Origin: Deltaproteobacteria bacterium
GTDB lineage: Bacteria; Desulfobacterota; Binatia; DP-6
NCBI GenBank assembly: GCA_005888095.1
Contig: VBKF01000095.1
Coordinates: forward strand, 1 to 64,000
Length of the DNA stretch: 64,000 nucleotides
Direction: 5' to 3'
Shown here piece by piece: positions 45,699-54,631 of this stretch; the stretch's first letter is position 1, and every line of letters starts with the position of its first letter. The notes under the pieces are model-generated. The model did not search any database. It saw nothing but the letters and a program-made list of their open reading frames with translations, and was not told where the DNA came from. Position numbers and translations under genes: made by a program.

Positions 45699-47143
45699 GT
45701 GCCTGCCTCCGGCGTTGCGAAGGACAGCTGGCCCACCAGCCCGGCGAGGCCCAGGTGCCGCTCGGGGCCTCCCTCGAGGAGCTTCACGTGGGTGGCGTCG
45801 ACCGGCATCTGGTCGAACACGGCGTCGGCACTCACCCAGCGGCCGAGCCAGAGCTCGCTCCAGGCGTGGTAGAGGAAGTCTCCGTCCAGATACACGGCCC
45901 CCGCTATCATGCGAGCCGGGATGCCGGCCGCGCGGGCGAGGGCGGTCAGGAGGACGGCGTGCTCGTTGCAGTCGCCGCGCCGCACGCGGAGCACCTCCCG
46001 CGCGCTCGGCACCGTCGCGCTCGGCTCCCGTGTGAGGCTCGTCGCGACCCAGTGGAGGAGACGTTCCGCCCGGCGCACCGGGTCGCGCTCGTCGCCGACG
46101 ATCGCGCGGGCCCGCGCCACGATGGTCGGGTCGTCGGACTCGATGAAGGGCGACGGCGCCACGTAGAGCTCCTCGGCCGGACCCGGCGGCGGCGATCCTG
46201 GCCCCGGCGCCGCCTCGCGCACGATGCGGAGCCGGCCCGCGCGCATCCGCTGCCGCGGCGGGTCGTCCGGCACCGACCCGAGCGCCGGCCCGGACACCCG
46301 GAGCGTGAGCGCCGTCGTCTCGCGGGCGTTCGCAATCGTTCCCCGGAGCGGGATGCGGGCGACGGTCGCGAGGTCGAGCGGCGCGGCGGTGTCGAGGCCT
46401 CGGAGCGCCGTGTCGCGTGGCTCGGCTCGGAGGACGAGCCCGAGCATCGCCTCCTCGCGCACCGCGCGTCCGTCGTCGGCGAGCCAGACGTGCGTGCGGA
46501 GTCCTTGCTGCTCCTCGTCGACGCGCAACGTCTCGATCCCGTCGATCGTCTCGCGTCCCTCGACCACGGTCGTGACCGGCTCGCTCCGCAGCGTGAGCGG
46601 ACTGAAGACCGTGTGGCTGTAGCGCGTGCCCGGAGCCGGTCGGGCGGCCGCGATGCGCGGCCGGAAGGTGGTTGCGAGGTAGATGGGTCCCTCGAGCGGG
46701 ACGGCGAGCGTGTCCAGACGATCGCCCGCCCCGTAGCGCACGACGAGCCGCCTGCCGTCACTCGTGCCGCCGGCCGTGAAGGTGGCGGCGGGCGAGACGA
46801 GCGCGAAGCGGAAGCTCCGGAGCCCGAAGCGCTGGTCGGTCTCGGCGGCGAGCGACGTCGTCAGCCGCTGCGGTGTGCCGAGCATGGCGAGGGCGAGCGT
46901 CGACTCGTCCCGGACCTGGTAGCCGCCGGCGGTCGGCGCCACGGACCGGCGGGCGTATCCGATCTTCCGCTCGCCCTGGTAGATGCCGAGCCACTCCTCG
47001 CGGGGCGGTGCCGATCCCGCTTCGGCGGCGGAGGGCTGAAGCATGGCCAGATCGGTGGCCGGGGGCGACGCCTGCTTGCGCACCAGGAGCGCGAGCATCG
47101 TGAGCCAGCAGACGAGGACGGCGATGGTGAGGGGATGTTTCAC
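45695..47143 (-). CDS. transglutaminase-like cysteine peptidase, secreted/membrane anchored
   Basis: 482 residues from a GTG at 47143. One N-terminal hydrophobic segment (PLTIAVLVCWLTMLALLV) anchors or exports it. Residues 30-330 form a beta-rich domain of unknown type. The C-terminal part has the transglutaminase-core triad: Cys in RRGDCNEHAVLL, His in YHAWSELWL and Asp in VSADAVFDQ. It probably cuts or crosslinks peptide bonds in the envelope. It is the first gene of the ABC exporter unit. Confidence 0.85.
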   Translation of the reverse strand: MKHPLTIAVLVCWLTMLALLVRKQASPPATDLAMLQPSAAEAGSAPPREEWLGIYQGERKIGYARRSVAPTAGGYQVRDESTLALAMLGTPQRLTTSLAAETDQRFGLRSFRFALVSPAATFTAGGTSDGRRLVVRYGAGDRLDTLAVPLEGPIYLATTFRPRIAAARPAPGTRYSHTVFSPLTLRSEPVTTVVEGRETIDGIETLRVDEEQQGLRTHVWLADDGRAVREEAMLGLVLRAEPRDTALRGLDTAAPLDLATVARIPLRGTIANARETTALTLRVSGPALGSVPDDPPRQRMRAGRLRIVREAAPGPGSPPPGPAEELYVAPSPFIESDDPTIVARARAIVGDERDPVRRAERLLHWVATSLTREPSATVPSAREVLRVRRGDCNEHAVLLTALARAAGIPARMIAGAVYLDGDFLYHAWSELWLGRWVSADAVFDQMPVDATHVKLLEGGPERHLGLAGLVGQLSFATPEAGT

Positions 47144-47353
47144 GGCGGGGGCCTCGTTTTCGACGCCCAGACTAGCGGGCGATTCGAGCGATAGCACGCA
47201 GCGACCCGGAGGGCGCGCGGCCGGGACGACACCACCGGCGGGGAGGGGCGGCTATGCGACCCCGTCCCTTCGCATCCTGTCGGGTAACATGGCATCCTTC
47301 GCCAGCAACCCTGCCGGAAGCGGTCAGGGGGCTGGAGAGGAGGGAAGAGGAGC

Positions 47354-47911
47354 ATGCGATACGGAGGCGTTCCGTTCCTGGTGCACTGGACCGATTCGGA
47401 GGCGAGCGTAGAGAAGGCGCGAGGCGTCAGGGCATCGGCGATCGCCGAGTGGCACAACGGCAACTATACGGGGGCCATGTTCGGCGGGCTGTTCTCATCG
47501 GTTGCCCGGACCAACGGGGAAGGGGGCGGAGATGTCGCCGGGATGCGTGTCGGCGGGGTCGTGAGTGGAAACGACGGCGATCTGACCGGCGTGAGCGCGT
47601 CGGGACTCTACAACTTCGTGACGGCCAACCTGCTGAACGGTGTGTCGCTCTCGTGGGGAGCCAACGTGGTCGGGGGGCGGCTGAACGGGCTCTCGGCCGC
47701 CGGGTGGTACAACTACGCGGGTTCCAACGGGAGGCTCGCCGTACAGATCGGCGCCTTCAACAACCTGGACCGTTACGATCCCGATGGAGCGGTGGTGCAG
47801 GTGGGCTGGTACAATCGCGCCGCCGAGCAGTCGATCCCTTTCCTGAACGTCAGGGGGATCAGCAACCTCTTCGAGCGACCCCTCCGGCGGCTGCGTGGTA
47901 AGGGCGGGTGA
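47354..47911 (+). CDS. LA_2272-like surface-repeat protein
   Basis: 185 residues from ATG 47354, with GGAAGAGGAG upstream. From residue 30 the protein is made of short Gly/Asn-rich repeats of about 20 residues (GNYTGAMFGGLFS, GNDGDLTGVSASGLYN, GGRLNGLSAAGWYN, NGRLAVQIGAFNN), like the LA_2272 family of leptospiral surface-repeat proteins that form a beta solenoid. No clear signal peptide. Function unknown. Confidence 0.7.
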   Translation: MRYGGVPFLVHWTDSEASVEKARGVRASAIAEWHNGNYTGAMFGGLFSSVARTNGEGGGDVAGMRVGGVVSGNDGDLTGVSASGLYNFVTANLLNGVSLSWGANVVGGRLNGLSAAGWYNYAGSNGRLAVQIGAFNNLDRYDPDGAVVQVGWYNRAAEQSIPFLNVRGISNLFERPLRRLRGKGG

Positions 47912-47923
47912 CGAGGTAGGGCC

Positions 47924-48787
47924 CTAGCTCGACGCTCGCGGCGCCCCTCCGCGCTCGAAGAGCCGATTCGCGTCCGCATAGGAGATAGCCTCGGCGGTGT
48001 AGCTTGTGTACGTGCCGCGAGTGCGCAGCTCTCGCGCGACGCGGCGCGCGGTCGCGAGCGCGGCCCGTGCGGGACCCGATCCCTGTGAGACCCGCCGCAC
48101 GCCCACCGCCGCGAGCTCGGCGACGGGCGGAGTGCCCGCAACGGCGAGCACGTTGAGCGGGCCGTCGATCTCGCGTACGAGTCGCGCGATCGTCCCACGG
48201 TCCACCACGCCCGGAACGAACAGGCAGTCCGCGCCGGCCTGGCGGTAGAGGTTCGTCCGGCGGACTGCCTCGGCGAAGCGAGCGGGCTCCTCGCCGACCT
48301 GGAGCAGGTAGACGTCGGTGCGCGCATTGATGACGAGATGGATGCCGAGCGCATCGGCCGTCGCGCGGACGGCACGGATCTTCTCGGCCTGGAGCTCCGG
48401 TTCGACGAGCGGCCGGTCGTCGTCACCGGTCGCGTCTTCGAGGTTCACGCCGATCGCCCCGGCGTCGAGCACGCCGCGGCAGGTCTCGCTGACCTCATGC
48501 GCCGTCCGCCCATAGCCCATCTCGACGTCCGCGCTCACCGGAAGTCGCGTCGCTCGCACGACGCGCGCGATCGCGGCGAGCATCTCGTCGCGCGGGACGC
48601 GCTCACCGTCGGGGTAGCCCAGGCTGAAGGCGACGCCGGCGCTCGAGGTCGCGATCGCCTCGAACCCCTCGTGCTCGAAGAGGACGGCGCTGCCGGGATC
48701 CCAGACGCTGCCGACGACGAGGACGTCCGGGCCCTCGTGATGGCGGAGGAACCGTTCGGCACGTTCGCGCTGGGTCGACCTGTCCAT
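47924..48787 (-). CDS. isocitrate lyase/PEP mutase family protein
   Basis: 287 residues from ATG 48787, which has GAGGG upstream. TIM-barrel superfamily with LVVGSVWDPGSAVLFE, ATSSAGVAFSLGYPDGE, the metal site in SADVEMGYG and GAIGVNLEDA, and LVINARTDVYLL. Members act as oxaloacetate decarboxylases, methylisocitrate lyases or 2,3-dimethylmalate lyases; the active-site Cys loop (KKCGH) of true isocitrate lyases is not seen. Substrate undetermined. Confidence 0.88.
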   Translation of the reverse strand: MDRSTQRERAERFLRHHEGPDVLVVGSVWDPGSAVLFEHEGFEAIATSSAGVAFSLGYPDGERVPRDEMLAAIARVVRATRLPVSADVEMGYGRTAHEVSETCRGVLDAGAIGVNLEDATGDDDRPLVEPELQAEKIRAVRATADALGIHLVINARTDVYLLQVGEEPARFAEAVRRTNLYRQAGADCLFVPGVVDRGTIARLVREIDGPLNVLAVAGTPPVAELAAVGVRRVSQGSGPARAALATARRVARELRTRGTYTSYTAEAISYADANRLFERGGAPRASS

Positions 48788-48834
48788 GATGTCCCTCTGC
48801 GCCGCGTGGCGCTTCACGCCGGGATCGCCTTCGC

Positions 48835-48918
48835 TCAGGATGTTCCCGAGAGAAGCGCATAGCCCATCATGATGTCAACGGCAGAGAATTCACGACCGAG
48901 GATGATCTTCCCCGCCAC
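48835..48918 (-). pseudogene. C-terminal scrap of a glutathione S-transferase
   Basis: Twenty-seven codons before a TGA read GKIILGREFSAVDIMMGYAL, the conserved helix of the GST C-terminal domain (family pattern FSxADIMMG). Nothing upstream matches the rest of a GST. It is a small relic; the complete GST at 36607 is not its obvious parent. Confidence 0.45.
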
Positions 48919-48995
48919 GGTCGCACGGCCCCGCGGAGCCGCAAGGTGAGAGCGGTGAATTGACCCACCCCGGCGGCTCTGGTAGCGCGTTGATC

Positions 48996-49229
48996 ATGCC
49001 GAAGGCGCGCAAGCGAGTGGCGTCAACGCCTGCACTGCTGCGGAGGGTGCTCAGGTCGCCGTCGTACCGCGGTAAGCACGTCATCCTCGTTCACGGGAAA
49101 GTGTATGCGGCCACCTCCAGCGCGGAGGTGAGGCGTCTGTTCGACACGGTGGTGAGGGATTTCCCAGACGAGACCCCGACCTTGGCCTACGTCCCGCGGG
49201 GTGATGCTCTCGTGCTCGTGCTCCATTGA
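48996..49229 (+). CDS. DUF5678-like small protein
   Basis: 77 residues; ATG 48996 chosen over a TTG at 48960. The conserved part is YRGKHVILVHGKVYAATSSA, then a C-terminal strand pair LAYVPRGDALVLV. DUF5678 proteins are short and of unknown function, often encoded next to a retropepsin-like gene. It overlaps the retropepsin gene by 4 bases (TTGA). Confidence 0.65.
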   Translation: MPKARKRVASTPALLRRVLRSPSYRGKHVILVHGKVYAATSSAEVRRLFDTVVRDFPDETPTLAYVPRGDALVLVLH

Positions 49230-49642
49230 GCATCAGCTTCCCCTTCGAGCGGCAGCCCTCGGAGGTTTTCGGGACGATTCATCGCCCTGTCGTACCGGCG
49301 CAGCTCTGGTCCGCGCGGGCCGGAAGGTGGGTGAGGGTCGTCATGATCGTCGATACGGGAGCGGACTATACCCTGCTGGCGCGCGTGCACGCCGCGATAC
49401 TTGGTGTCGATTTGCGAAAGAACTGCCGGCGAGTGGCGACAGCAGGTATCGGCGGTACGGAGACAGTGTACCTCCTGCCGCGGCTCAGAATGCGGCTCGG
49501 ACCATGGTCGCGCGTCATCCCCGTTGGGTTTCTCGATCGAGACGATGTCCCTCCCCTCATGGGCCGCACGGGCTGTCTCGACACCTTCGACGTCCGCTTC
49601 GCACGCCGCCGGACGACGTTCAGCGCGCAGCGCCCAGCATAA
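49226..49642 (+). CDS. retropepsin-like aspartic protease
   Basis: 138 residues from a TTG overlapping the DUF5678 stop. VVMIVDTGADYTLL at about residues 38-51 is the active-site motif, VDLRKNCRRVATAG the flap region and PLMGRTGCLDTFDV the C-terminal helix. It probably forms a homodimer. Coupling with the DUF5678 gene suggests a joint function, such as maturation or degradation of its partner, unproven. Confidence 0.78.
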   Translation: MSISFPFERQPSEVFGTIHRPVVPAQLWSARAGRWVRVVMIVDTGADYTLLARVHAAILGVDLRKNCRRVATAGIGGTETVYLLPRLRMRLGPWSRVIPVGFLDRDDVPPLMGRTGCLDTFDVRFARRRTTFSAQRPA

Positions 49643-49723
49643 TGGAGACACCTGGCGCGCAGGCGCTGCCGGATGCGCCGCGAACCGTGCGCCGCTTGAC
49701 ACTCTCGTCCCTGCCATGACGTG

Positions 49724-50317
49724 ATGGAGCCCGTGGACGACGCGAACACCGGCGACCTCCGTTGCCTCGAGTGCAGCACTGCGATCAGCGAGGGCGTGGC
49801 GACCGTCCGCACGGCGCGCGGCGTCTTCTGCGCCGACTGCTTCGCGCGCCTGAAGCAGCAGGCGCAGCAGGTCCTCGCGGCCCAGTCCGAGAACATCGAC
49901 TTCGCCCGCGCCCTGGCGGGCGCGTTGCTCGGTGGAATCGGCGGCGCGGTGGTGTGGTGGGGGGTGACGATCGCCACCCACGTCAGCTTCGGCCTGGTCG
50001 CGATCGTGATCGGCGTGGCGGTGGGCAAGGGCATCGTCATGCTCACCGGCGGCAAGCGGGCGCAGAGCCTCCAGGTGATGTCGGTCGTGGTGGCGGCCGC
50101 GGCGTATGCCGTCGGCACCTATCTCACCAAGCGCACGTTCATCCTCGAGTACCTGCACCGGCAGGGCAAGCTGGTCGACCTGCCGCTCGTACCGACCAGC
50201 CCGAGCTACTTCTTCGGGGTCGCGTCGGCGGGCTTCCAGGTCTTCGATCTCGTCTTCCTGGCCATCGTCGTGCACCAGGCATGGAAGATCCCGGCCCCGG
50301 TCCGGCTCCCGGGCTGA
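49724..50317 (+). CDS. zinc-ribbon membrane protein
   Basis: 197 residues from ATG 49724. The N-terminus carries a CLEC...CADC zinc-binding pair (residues 14-40). Three to four hydrophobic helices follow (LAGALLGGIGGAVVWWGVTIA, GLVAIVIGVAVGKGIVML, VMSVVVAAAAYAVGTYL, VFDLVFLAIVVH). The gene ends 3 bases before an M50 protease gene, so the two are probably co-expressed, perhaps as a partner or substrate. Confidence 0.75.
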   Translation: MEPVDDANTGDLRCLECSTAISEGVATVRTARGVFCADCFARLKQQAQQVLAAQSENIDFARALAGALLGGIGGAVVWWGVTIATHVSFGLVAIVIGVAVGKGIVMLTGGKRAQSLQVMSVVVAAAAYAVGTYLTKRTFILEYLHRQGKLVDLPLVPTSPSYFFGVASAGFQVFDLVFLAIVVHQAWKIPAPVRLPG

Positions 50318-50320
50318 TCC

Positions 50321-51259
50321 GTGGCCGAGCAGACTCTGTCGGAGCGCGATCGGCACCTGCGCAACCTGGGCGCGGTCGCCGAGCACCTCTTCACGCAGCA
50401 GGCTCAGGCATCCCCCGCGCCCGCGCGCGAGGGACAGGTGGCGACCCGACTCCGGCGCTGGGGGGCGCCGGGCGTACTGCTCGCGGTCCTGCTCGGCAAG
50501 CTCAAGTGGCTCCTGGTCGCGGCCAAGTTCCTCAAGCTGAGCACGCTGCTCAGCATGCTGCTCATGGTCGGGGTCTACGGCACGATTTGGGGGATACCGT
50601 TCGCAGTCGGGTTCGTGCTCCTCATCTTCGTCCACGAGCTGGGACACGCCCTGGTGATGCGTCAGCAAGGCATCCCCGCCGGGCCGCCCGTGTTCATCCC
50701 GTTCGTGGGGGCCGTGATCGCGATGCGCGGCCTGCCGCGCGACGCCTACGTCGAGGCGGTGGTGGCGATCGGCGGCCCGCTGCTAGGCTCGCTCGGCGCC
50801 GCCGTGTGCCTCGCCGCCGCCGTGACGACCGGCGAGCGCTTCTGGTACGCGCTCGCCTCGACCGGCTTCCTGATCAACCTGTTCAACCTGATCCCGCTCT
50901 ACCCCCTCGACGGCGGCCGGATCATCGGCGCGATCAGCCGCTGGCTGTGGCTGGTGGGCGCCGCCGTCGGCGTGACCGTGTTCCTGATCACGCAGTCGCC
51001 GCTCATGCTCCTCGTCCTGCTGTTCGGGCTGCTGAACGTGGGCCAGCTGCGGCGCGGCCCGGCCGCGGACTACTATCGCATCCCGGCCGCGCGCCGGATC
51101 GCGATCGGGACGGCCTACCTGGGGCTCGTGGTGGCGCTCGTGTGCGCCAGCACGTGGACGGAGCAGGCGCTGCGCGGTCTTCCGGCGGCCGCCGCGCAGG
51201 CGGCCGCGCTGGTGGCGCTCGGGGCTACCGCGGCACGCTCGTCCGCCGAGCGGGTGTAG
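50321..51259 (+). CDS. site-2 protease family (M50) metalloprotease
   Basis: 312 residues from a GTG at 50321. Intramembrane zinc protease: HELGHALVM (HExxH) and the third ligand in NLIPLYPLDGGR (LDG). About six membrane helices with a long N-terminal cytoplasmic segment. M50 proteases cut anti-sigma factors or transcription regulators within the membrane. It follows the zinc-ribbon membrane protein at 3 bases. Confidence 0.92.
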   Translation: MAEQTLSERDRHLRNLGAVAEHLFTQQAQASPAPAREGQVATRLRRWGAPGVLLAVLLGKLKWLLVAAKFLKLSTLLSMLLMVGVYGTIWGIPFAVGFVLLIFVHELGHALVMRQQGIPAGPPVFIPFVGAVIAMRGLPRDAYVEAVVAIGGPLLGSLGAAVCLAAAVTTGERFWYALASTGFLINLFNLIPLYPLDGGRIIGAISRWLWLVGAAVGVTVFLITQSPLMLLVLLFGLLNVGQLRRGPAADYYRIPAARRIAIGTAYLGLVVALVCASTWTEQALRGLPAAAAQAAALVALGATAARSSAERV

Positions 51260-51283
51260 GCGCCCCCGTCCCGGGCCGAGGGC

Positions 51284-52270
51284 TCACGGCCTGCCCACCT
51301 CGAGCACCGCCTTCCCCACGACCTCCCGCCGCGCGAGCGCGCCCAGCGCCTCGGCGGCCTTCTCGAGAGGGAAGCGGTGCGAGATGGCGGGCTTCAGCTT
51401 TCCGTCCTTCCACCAGTCGAAGAGCAGCTCGAAGTTCCTTCGATTCGTGTCCGGCTCGCGAGCGGCGAATCCCCCCCAGAAGACGCCGACCACCGAGCAC
51501 CCCTTGAGGAGGATCAGGTTTACCTTGGCGCTCGGAATGGCGCCGCTCGCGAACCCGATGACGAGGAGCCGCCCGTCCCACGCGATGCAGCGGAGCGATT
51601 GATCGAAGACGTCGCCGCCCACGGGATCGTAGATCACGTCGGCGCCGCCGCCGGTGATCGCTTTCACGGCCTCCTTCCAGTCGGGGTTCGTCCTGTAGTT
51701 CACCAGGTGCTCGACGCCGTAGAGCTCCTCGAGCCGCGCGAGCTTCCGGTCGTCGCCGCCCGTCGCCACGACGCGCGCGCCGAGTATCTTGCCGACCTCG
51801 ATCGCGGCGGTGCCGACGCCACCCGTCGCGCCGTGCACGAGCAACGACTCGCCGGGTCGGAGCCGTGCCCTCTGCACGAGGGCGTACACGGTCGTTCCGT
51901 ACGTCGTGGGGAGCACGGTCCCGACCTCGTAGGGCATTCCCTCGGGCATCCGGAGCGCCTTGTCGCGAGCGACGACGACCTCCTCGGCGAAGCCGTTCCA
52001 CCCGCACATGCCGATCACGCGATCGCCGACCGAGAATCCCTTTGCCTCGGCTCCCACCTCGATCACGTCGCCCGCGACCTCGCCTCCCGGCGCGAAGGGA
52101 AGCGGCGGCTTGAACTGGTACTTGTTCTCGATGATGAGCAGGTCCGGGAAGTTCACGCCTGCGGCGCGCACGCGGATGCGCACGTCGCCCGGGCCGAGCG
52201 GGGGGCGCTCCGTGTCCTCGTAGACGAGCTTTTCGGGCGGCCCGTATGCCTTGCAGAGGACGGCTTTCAT
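51284..52270 (-). CDS. quinone oxidoreductase, zinc-independent MDR family
   Basis: 328 residues. Medium-chain dehydrogenase fold with GHGVNFPDLL-like N-domain (AAGVNFPDLLIIE), PFAPGGEVAGDVIEVG and the NADPH motif VHGATGGVGTAAIEVG. No Zn-binding Cys set, as in quinone oxidoreductases (QOR). It reduces quinones or enones with NADPH. Divergent from the PIG-L lipoprotein gene. Confidence 0.92.
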   Translation of the reverse strand: MKAVLCKAYGPPEKLVYEDTERPPLGPGDVRIRVRAAGVNFPDLLIIENKYQFKPPLPFAPGGEVAGDVIEVGAEAKGFSVGDRVIGMCGWNGFAEEVVVARDKALRMPEGMPYEVGTVLPTTYGTTVYALVQRARLRPGESLLVHGATGGVGTAAIEVGKILGARVVATGGDDRKLARLEELYGVEHLVNYRTNPDWKEAVKAITGGGADVIYDPVGGDVFDQSLRCIAWDGRLLVIGFASGAIPSAKVNLILLKGCSVVGVFWGGFAAREPDTNRRNFELLFDWWKDGKLKPAISHRFPLEKAAEALGALARREVVGKAVLEVGRP

Positions 52271-52360
52271 CGCGGGCGACGATAGCGGAGCGCTCGCGCG
52301 GCGTCAGCGGGGGGCCGATGTCGCATTGCGGTCTGCGCGCGTTGATGTCACGAGCACGGT

Positions 52361-53551
52361 ATGGGTGCGCTCGGGCTCAAGGCCGCTGCGTGCGCCGTGG
52401 CCGCGGTCGTTGCGACGGTGCTCGGCGGCTGCCGGCATCGCTGTCCGCCGTCGGCGAGCGGCCCGCTGCACCGGCCGCCGCCACTCGGACGCCGGCTGCT
52501 CGTCGTCGCTCCGCATCCGGACGACGAGGTGCTCGCGGCGGGCGGTCTCATGGCGCGCATCCTGCGGCAGCCCGGGACGGTGCACGTCGTCGTCGCGACC
52601 GACGGCGAGGCCGGGGTGAACCGCACCCGGGCGCCGGATCTCGGGGACGCACGGCGCGGAGAGACGCGCCGGGCACTCGCCGACCTCGGCCTCGCGCCCG
52701 CGGACGTCGAGTTCCTGGGCTACGCGAACAACAGCCTCGCCAACGCCTGGGGCAAGCGCTGGCGCGCCGCGCGGCGCGGCGCCGACGAGACGTCGAGCGG
52801 CGCGCTCGTCGAGGCGCTCCGCGGCGCGCTCCGCGCCGCGGCGCCCGACACGATCGTCCTCCCGATGTCGCTCGACGAGCACGTCGACCACTACGCGCTC
52901 GGCCGCTTCGCGCTCCTCGCTCTCCTCGGCGAGGCGCCCGTGCCGCGGCCCACCGTCCTCGGCTACCTGGTCCACGGGAAGGGCCGCTGGCCCGCGTGCG
53001 GCTCGATCGGTCTCCGCAGCGTGCCGCCGCTGCCCCCGGGGTGCGCAGCACTCTTCCCGTGGACCGGGCTCCCGGTGGACCGCACGTTCAAGGCGGGGCT
53101 CATTCGGGAGTACCGAACTCAGCTCGGCGCGACACTCCTCCGGCACGCGCGCGCCATCGAGTCGTTCGCCGAGGGCCTGGTGGTCGAGCCGGGCCGCCCG
53201 GCCGCCGCCTGGCGGCCGGGCGTCCGTCCCGGCGCGGATCGCATCGCGATCCTCGTGCCGCGCACCCCGTGCCTCGTCGACCCCGCCGCGGGCGACCGGC
53301 TTCGCCTCCGCTACTTCCGGGACGGCGTGCTCGACGAGCGCCTGGTCACGCTCGCGCCGGCGGTCGACGTGCGTGGCGGTCCGCCGGGCGGCGAGCTCGT
53401 TCCCGCGCGCGACGTGCAGGTCGCGGTCCGGCGGGACACGGTCCACGTGGTCCTCGACATGGCGTCCTTCCGGGACGTCGGCGGCGCGGTGCTCGAGGTC
53501 GTCGCCGGCGAGCGCCGGGAAGCGCCGGCCTGGCTTCTCCGCTGGTCGTGA
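52361..53551 (+). CDS. PIG-L family deacetylase lipoprotein
   Basis: 396 residues. The signal peptide ends in VATVLGGC, a lipobox, so the protein is probably lipid-anchored. LmbE/PIG-L motif: APHPDDEVLAAGG (zinc and catalytic Asp) and SLDEHVDHYALGRFA. PIG-L enzymes remove acetyl groups from N-acetylglucosamine-like sugars. About 130 residues after the catalytic domain form a further domain of unknown kind. It stands before a sugar nucleotidyltransferase. Confidence 0.88.
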   Translation: MGALGLKAAACAVAAVVATVLGGCRHRCPPSASGPLHRPPPLGRRLLVVAPHPDDEVLAAGGLMARILRQPGTVHVVVATDGEAGVNRTRAPDLGDARRGETRRALADLGLAPADVEFLGYANNSLANAWGKRWRAARRGADETSSGALVEALRGALRAAAPDTIVLPMSLDEHVDHYALGRFALLALLGEAPVPRPTVLGYLVHGKGRWPACGSIGLRSVPPLPPGCAALFPWTGLPVDRTFKAGLIREYRTQLGATLLRHARAIESFAEGLVVEPGRPAAAWRPGVRPGADRIAILVPRTPCLVDPAAGDRLRLRYFRDGVLDERLVTLAPAVDVRGGPPGGELVPARDVQVAVRRDTVHVVLDMASFRDVGGAVLEVVAGERREAPAWLLRWS

Positions 53552-53647
53552 CGGCAGCACCGTCGCGGGCTCGCGGATCACCGGGCGGCGCAATCACTCG
53601 GTGCGCTCGATGCTCATGCGGCCAGACGGTCGATAGGGTTCGGCGGC

Positions 53648-54631
53648 GTGGCGCGTCCGAAACCCCGCCGGGCGCCCGCGCATCGAACCCGCGTGACGCA
53701 CCGGCCGACAGACGGTCTCTGGGCTCTCGTGCTCGCCGGCGGCGACGGGACCCGCCTCCGGGAGCTGACGCGGCTGATCAGCGGCGCGCCGATCCCCAAG
53801 CAGTACTGCCGCATCCTCGGCGACCGCTCCCTCCTCGAGGCGACGCTCGCGCGCGTCGCCCCGCTCGTGCCGCGGGAGCGGACGGTCGTGATCGTCAACC
53901 GCGGGCACCTCGAGCTCGCGTGGTCCCAGCTCGCCGCGCTGCCCGCCCAGAATCTGCTCGTGCAGCCGGGGAACCGCGACACCGGCCCCGGCGTGCTCTT
54001 CAGCCTTCTTGCCCTGGCCCGCCGGCAGCCGGACGCGACGGTTGCCGTGTTTCCGAGCGATCACCACATCGGCGACGAGCGCCGGTTCCGGGCGCACGTC
54101 GCTCAAATGGCGCAGCTTGTCGACGAGCATCCCGAGAAGATCGCGCTTCTCGGGGTCGAGCCCAACCGGCCGGAAGGAGGCTTCGGCTACATCCTGCCGG
54201 GACAGCGGCTCTCTTCGGTCACCGGCGACGCGGCGTTCCACGTGGTCTCGTTCCACGAGAAGCCCACACCCAGCCTGGCCGCCCGGATCGTCGGCCGCGG
54301 CGCGCTCTGGAACTCGTTCGTGATGGTCTTCCGCCTGAGCCGGATGCTGGAGCTGCTGCACCAGGTCCGGCCCGCGGGCGTCTCGCGGCTCGCGCGCCTG
54401 CTCGACGACCCCGAGGCCCTCGTGGCGGCGTACCCGAGCATCGCGCCGTGGAACTTCTCGCGCGACTTCCTGGTGCGCATTCCCGAGCACCTGGCCGTCG
54501 TGCGGGCCGCCGACGTGGGCTGGAGCGACTGGGGGACGCCCGCGGCGATCGAGCAGACCCTCACGTGGTCGCGGTACTCTTCCGCCGAGTACCAGCCGCG
54601 GACGCGTGTCCCGCCGTTCACGACGTCGTAG
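53648..54631 (+). CDS. mannose-1-phosphate guanylyltransferase-like, foreign C-terminus
   Basis: 327 residues from GTG 53648. Sugar-phosphate nucleotidyltransferase core: VLAGGDGTRLRELT, IPKQYCRILG, DRSLLEATLAR, FPSDHHIGDE and FHEKPTPSLAARI. Up to GWSDWGTPAAIEQT (about residue 304) it matches the family; the last 23 residues (SRYSSAEYQPRTRV) are the antisense of the secreted gene on the opposite strand. So the original end is lost and the last part reads into a junction at about 54560. A decayed second copy of residues 215-300 lies at 61464. Whether the chimera is active is unclear. Confidence 0.82.
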   Translation: MARPKPRRAPAHRTRVTHRPTDGLWALVLAGGDGTRLRELTRLISGAPIPKQYCRILGDRSLLEATLARVAPLVPRERTVVIVNRGHLELAWSQLAALPAQNLLVQPGNRDTGPGVLFSLLALARRQPDATVAVFPSDHHIGDERRFRAHVAQMAQLVDEHPEKIALLGVEPNRPEGGFGYILPGQRLSSVTGDAAFHVVSFHEKPTPSLAARIVGRGALWNSFVMVFRLSRMLELLHQVRPAGVSRLARLLDDPEALVAAYPSIAPWNFSRDFLVRIPEHLAVVRAADVGWSDWGTPAAIEQTLTWSRYSSAEYQPRTRVPPFTTS

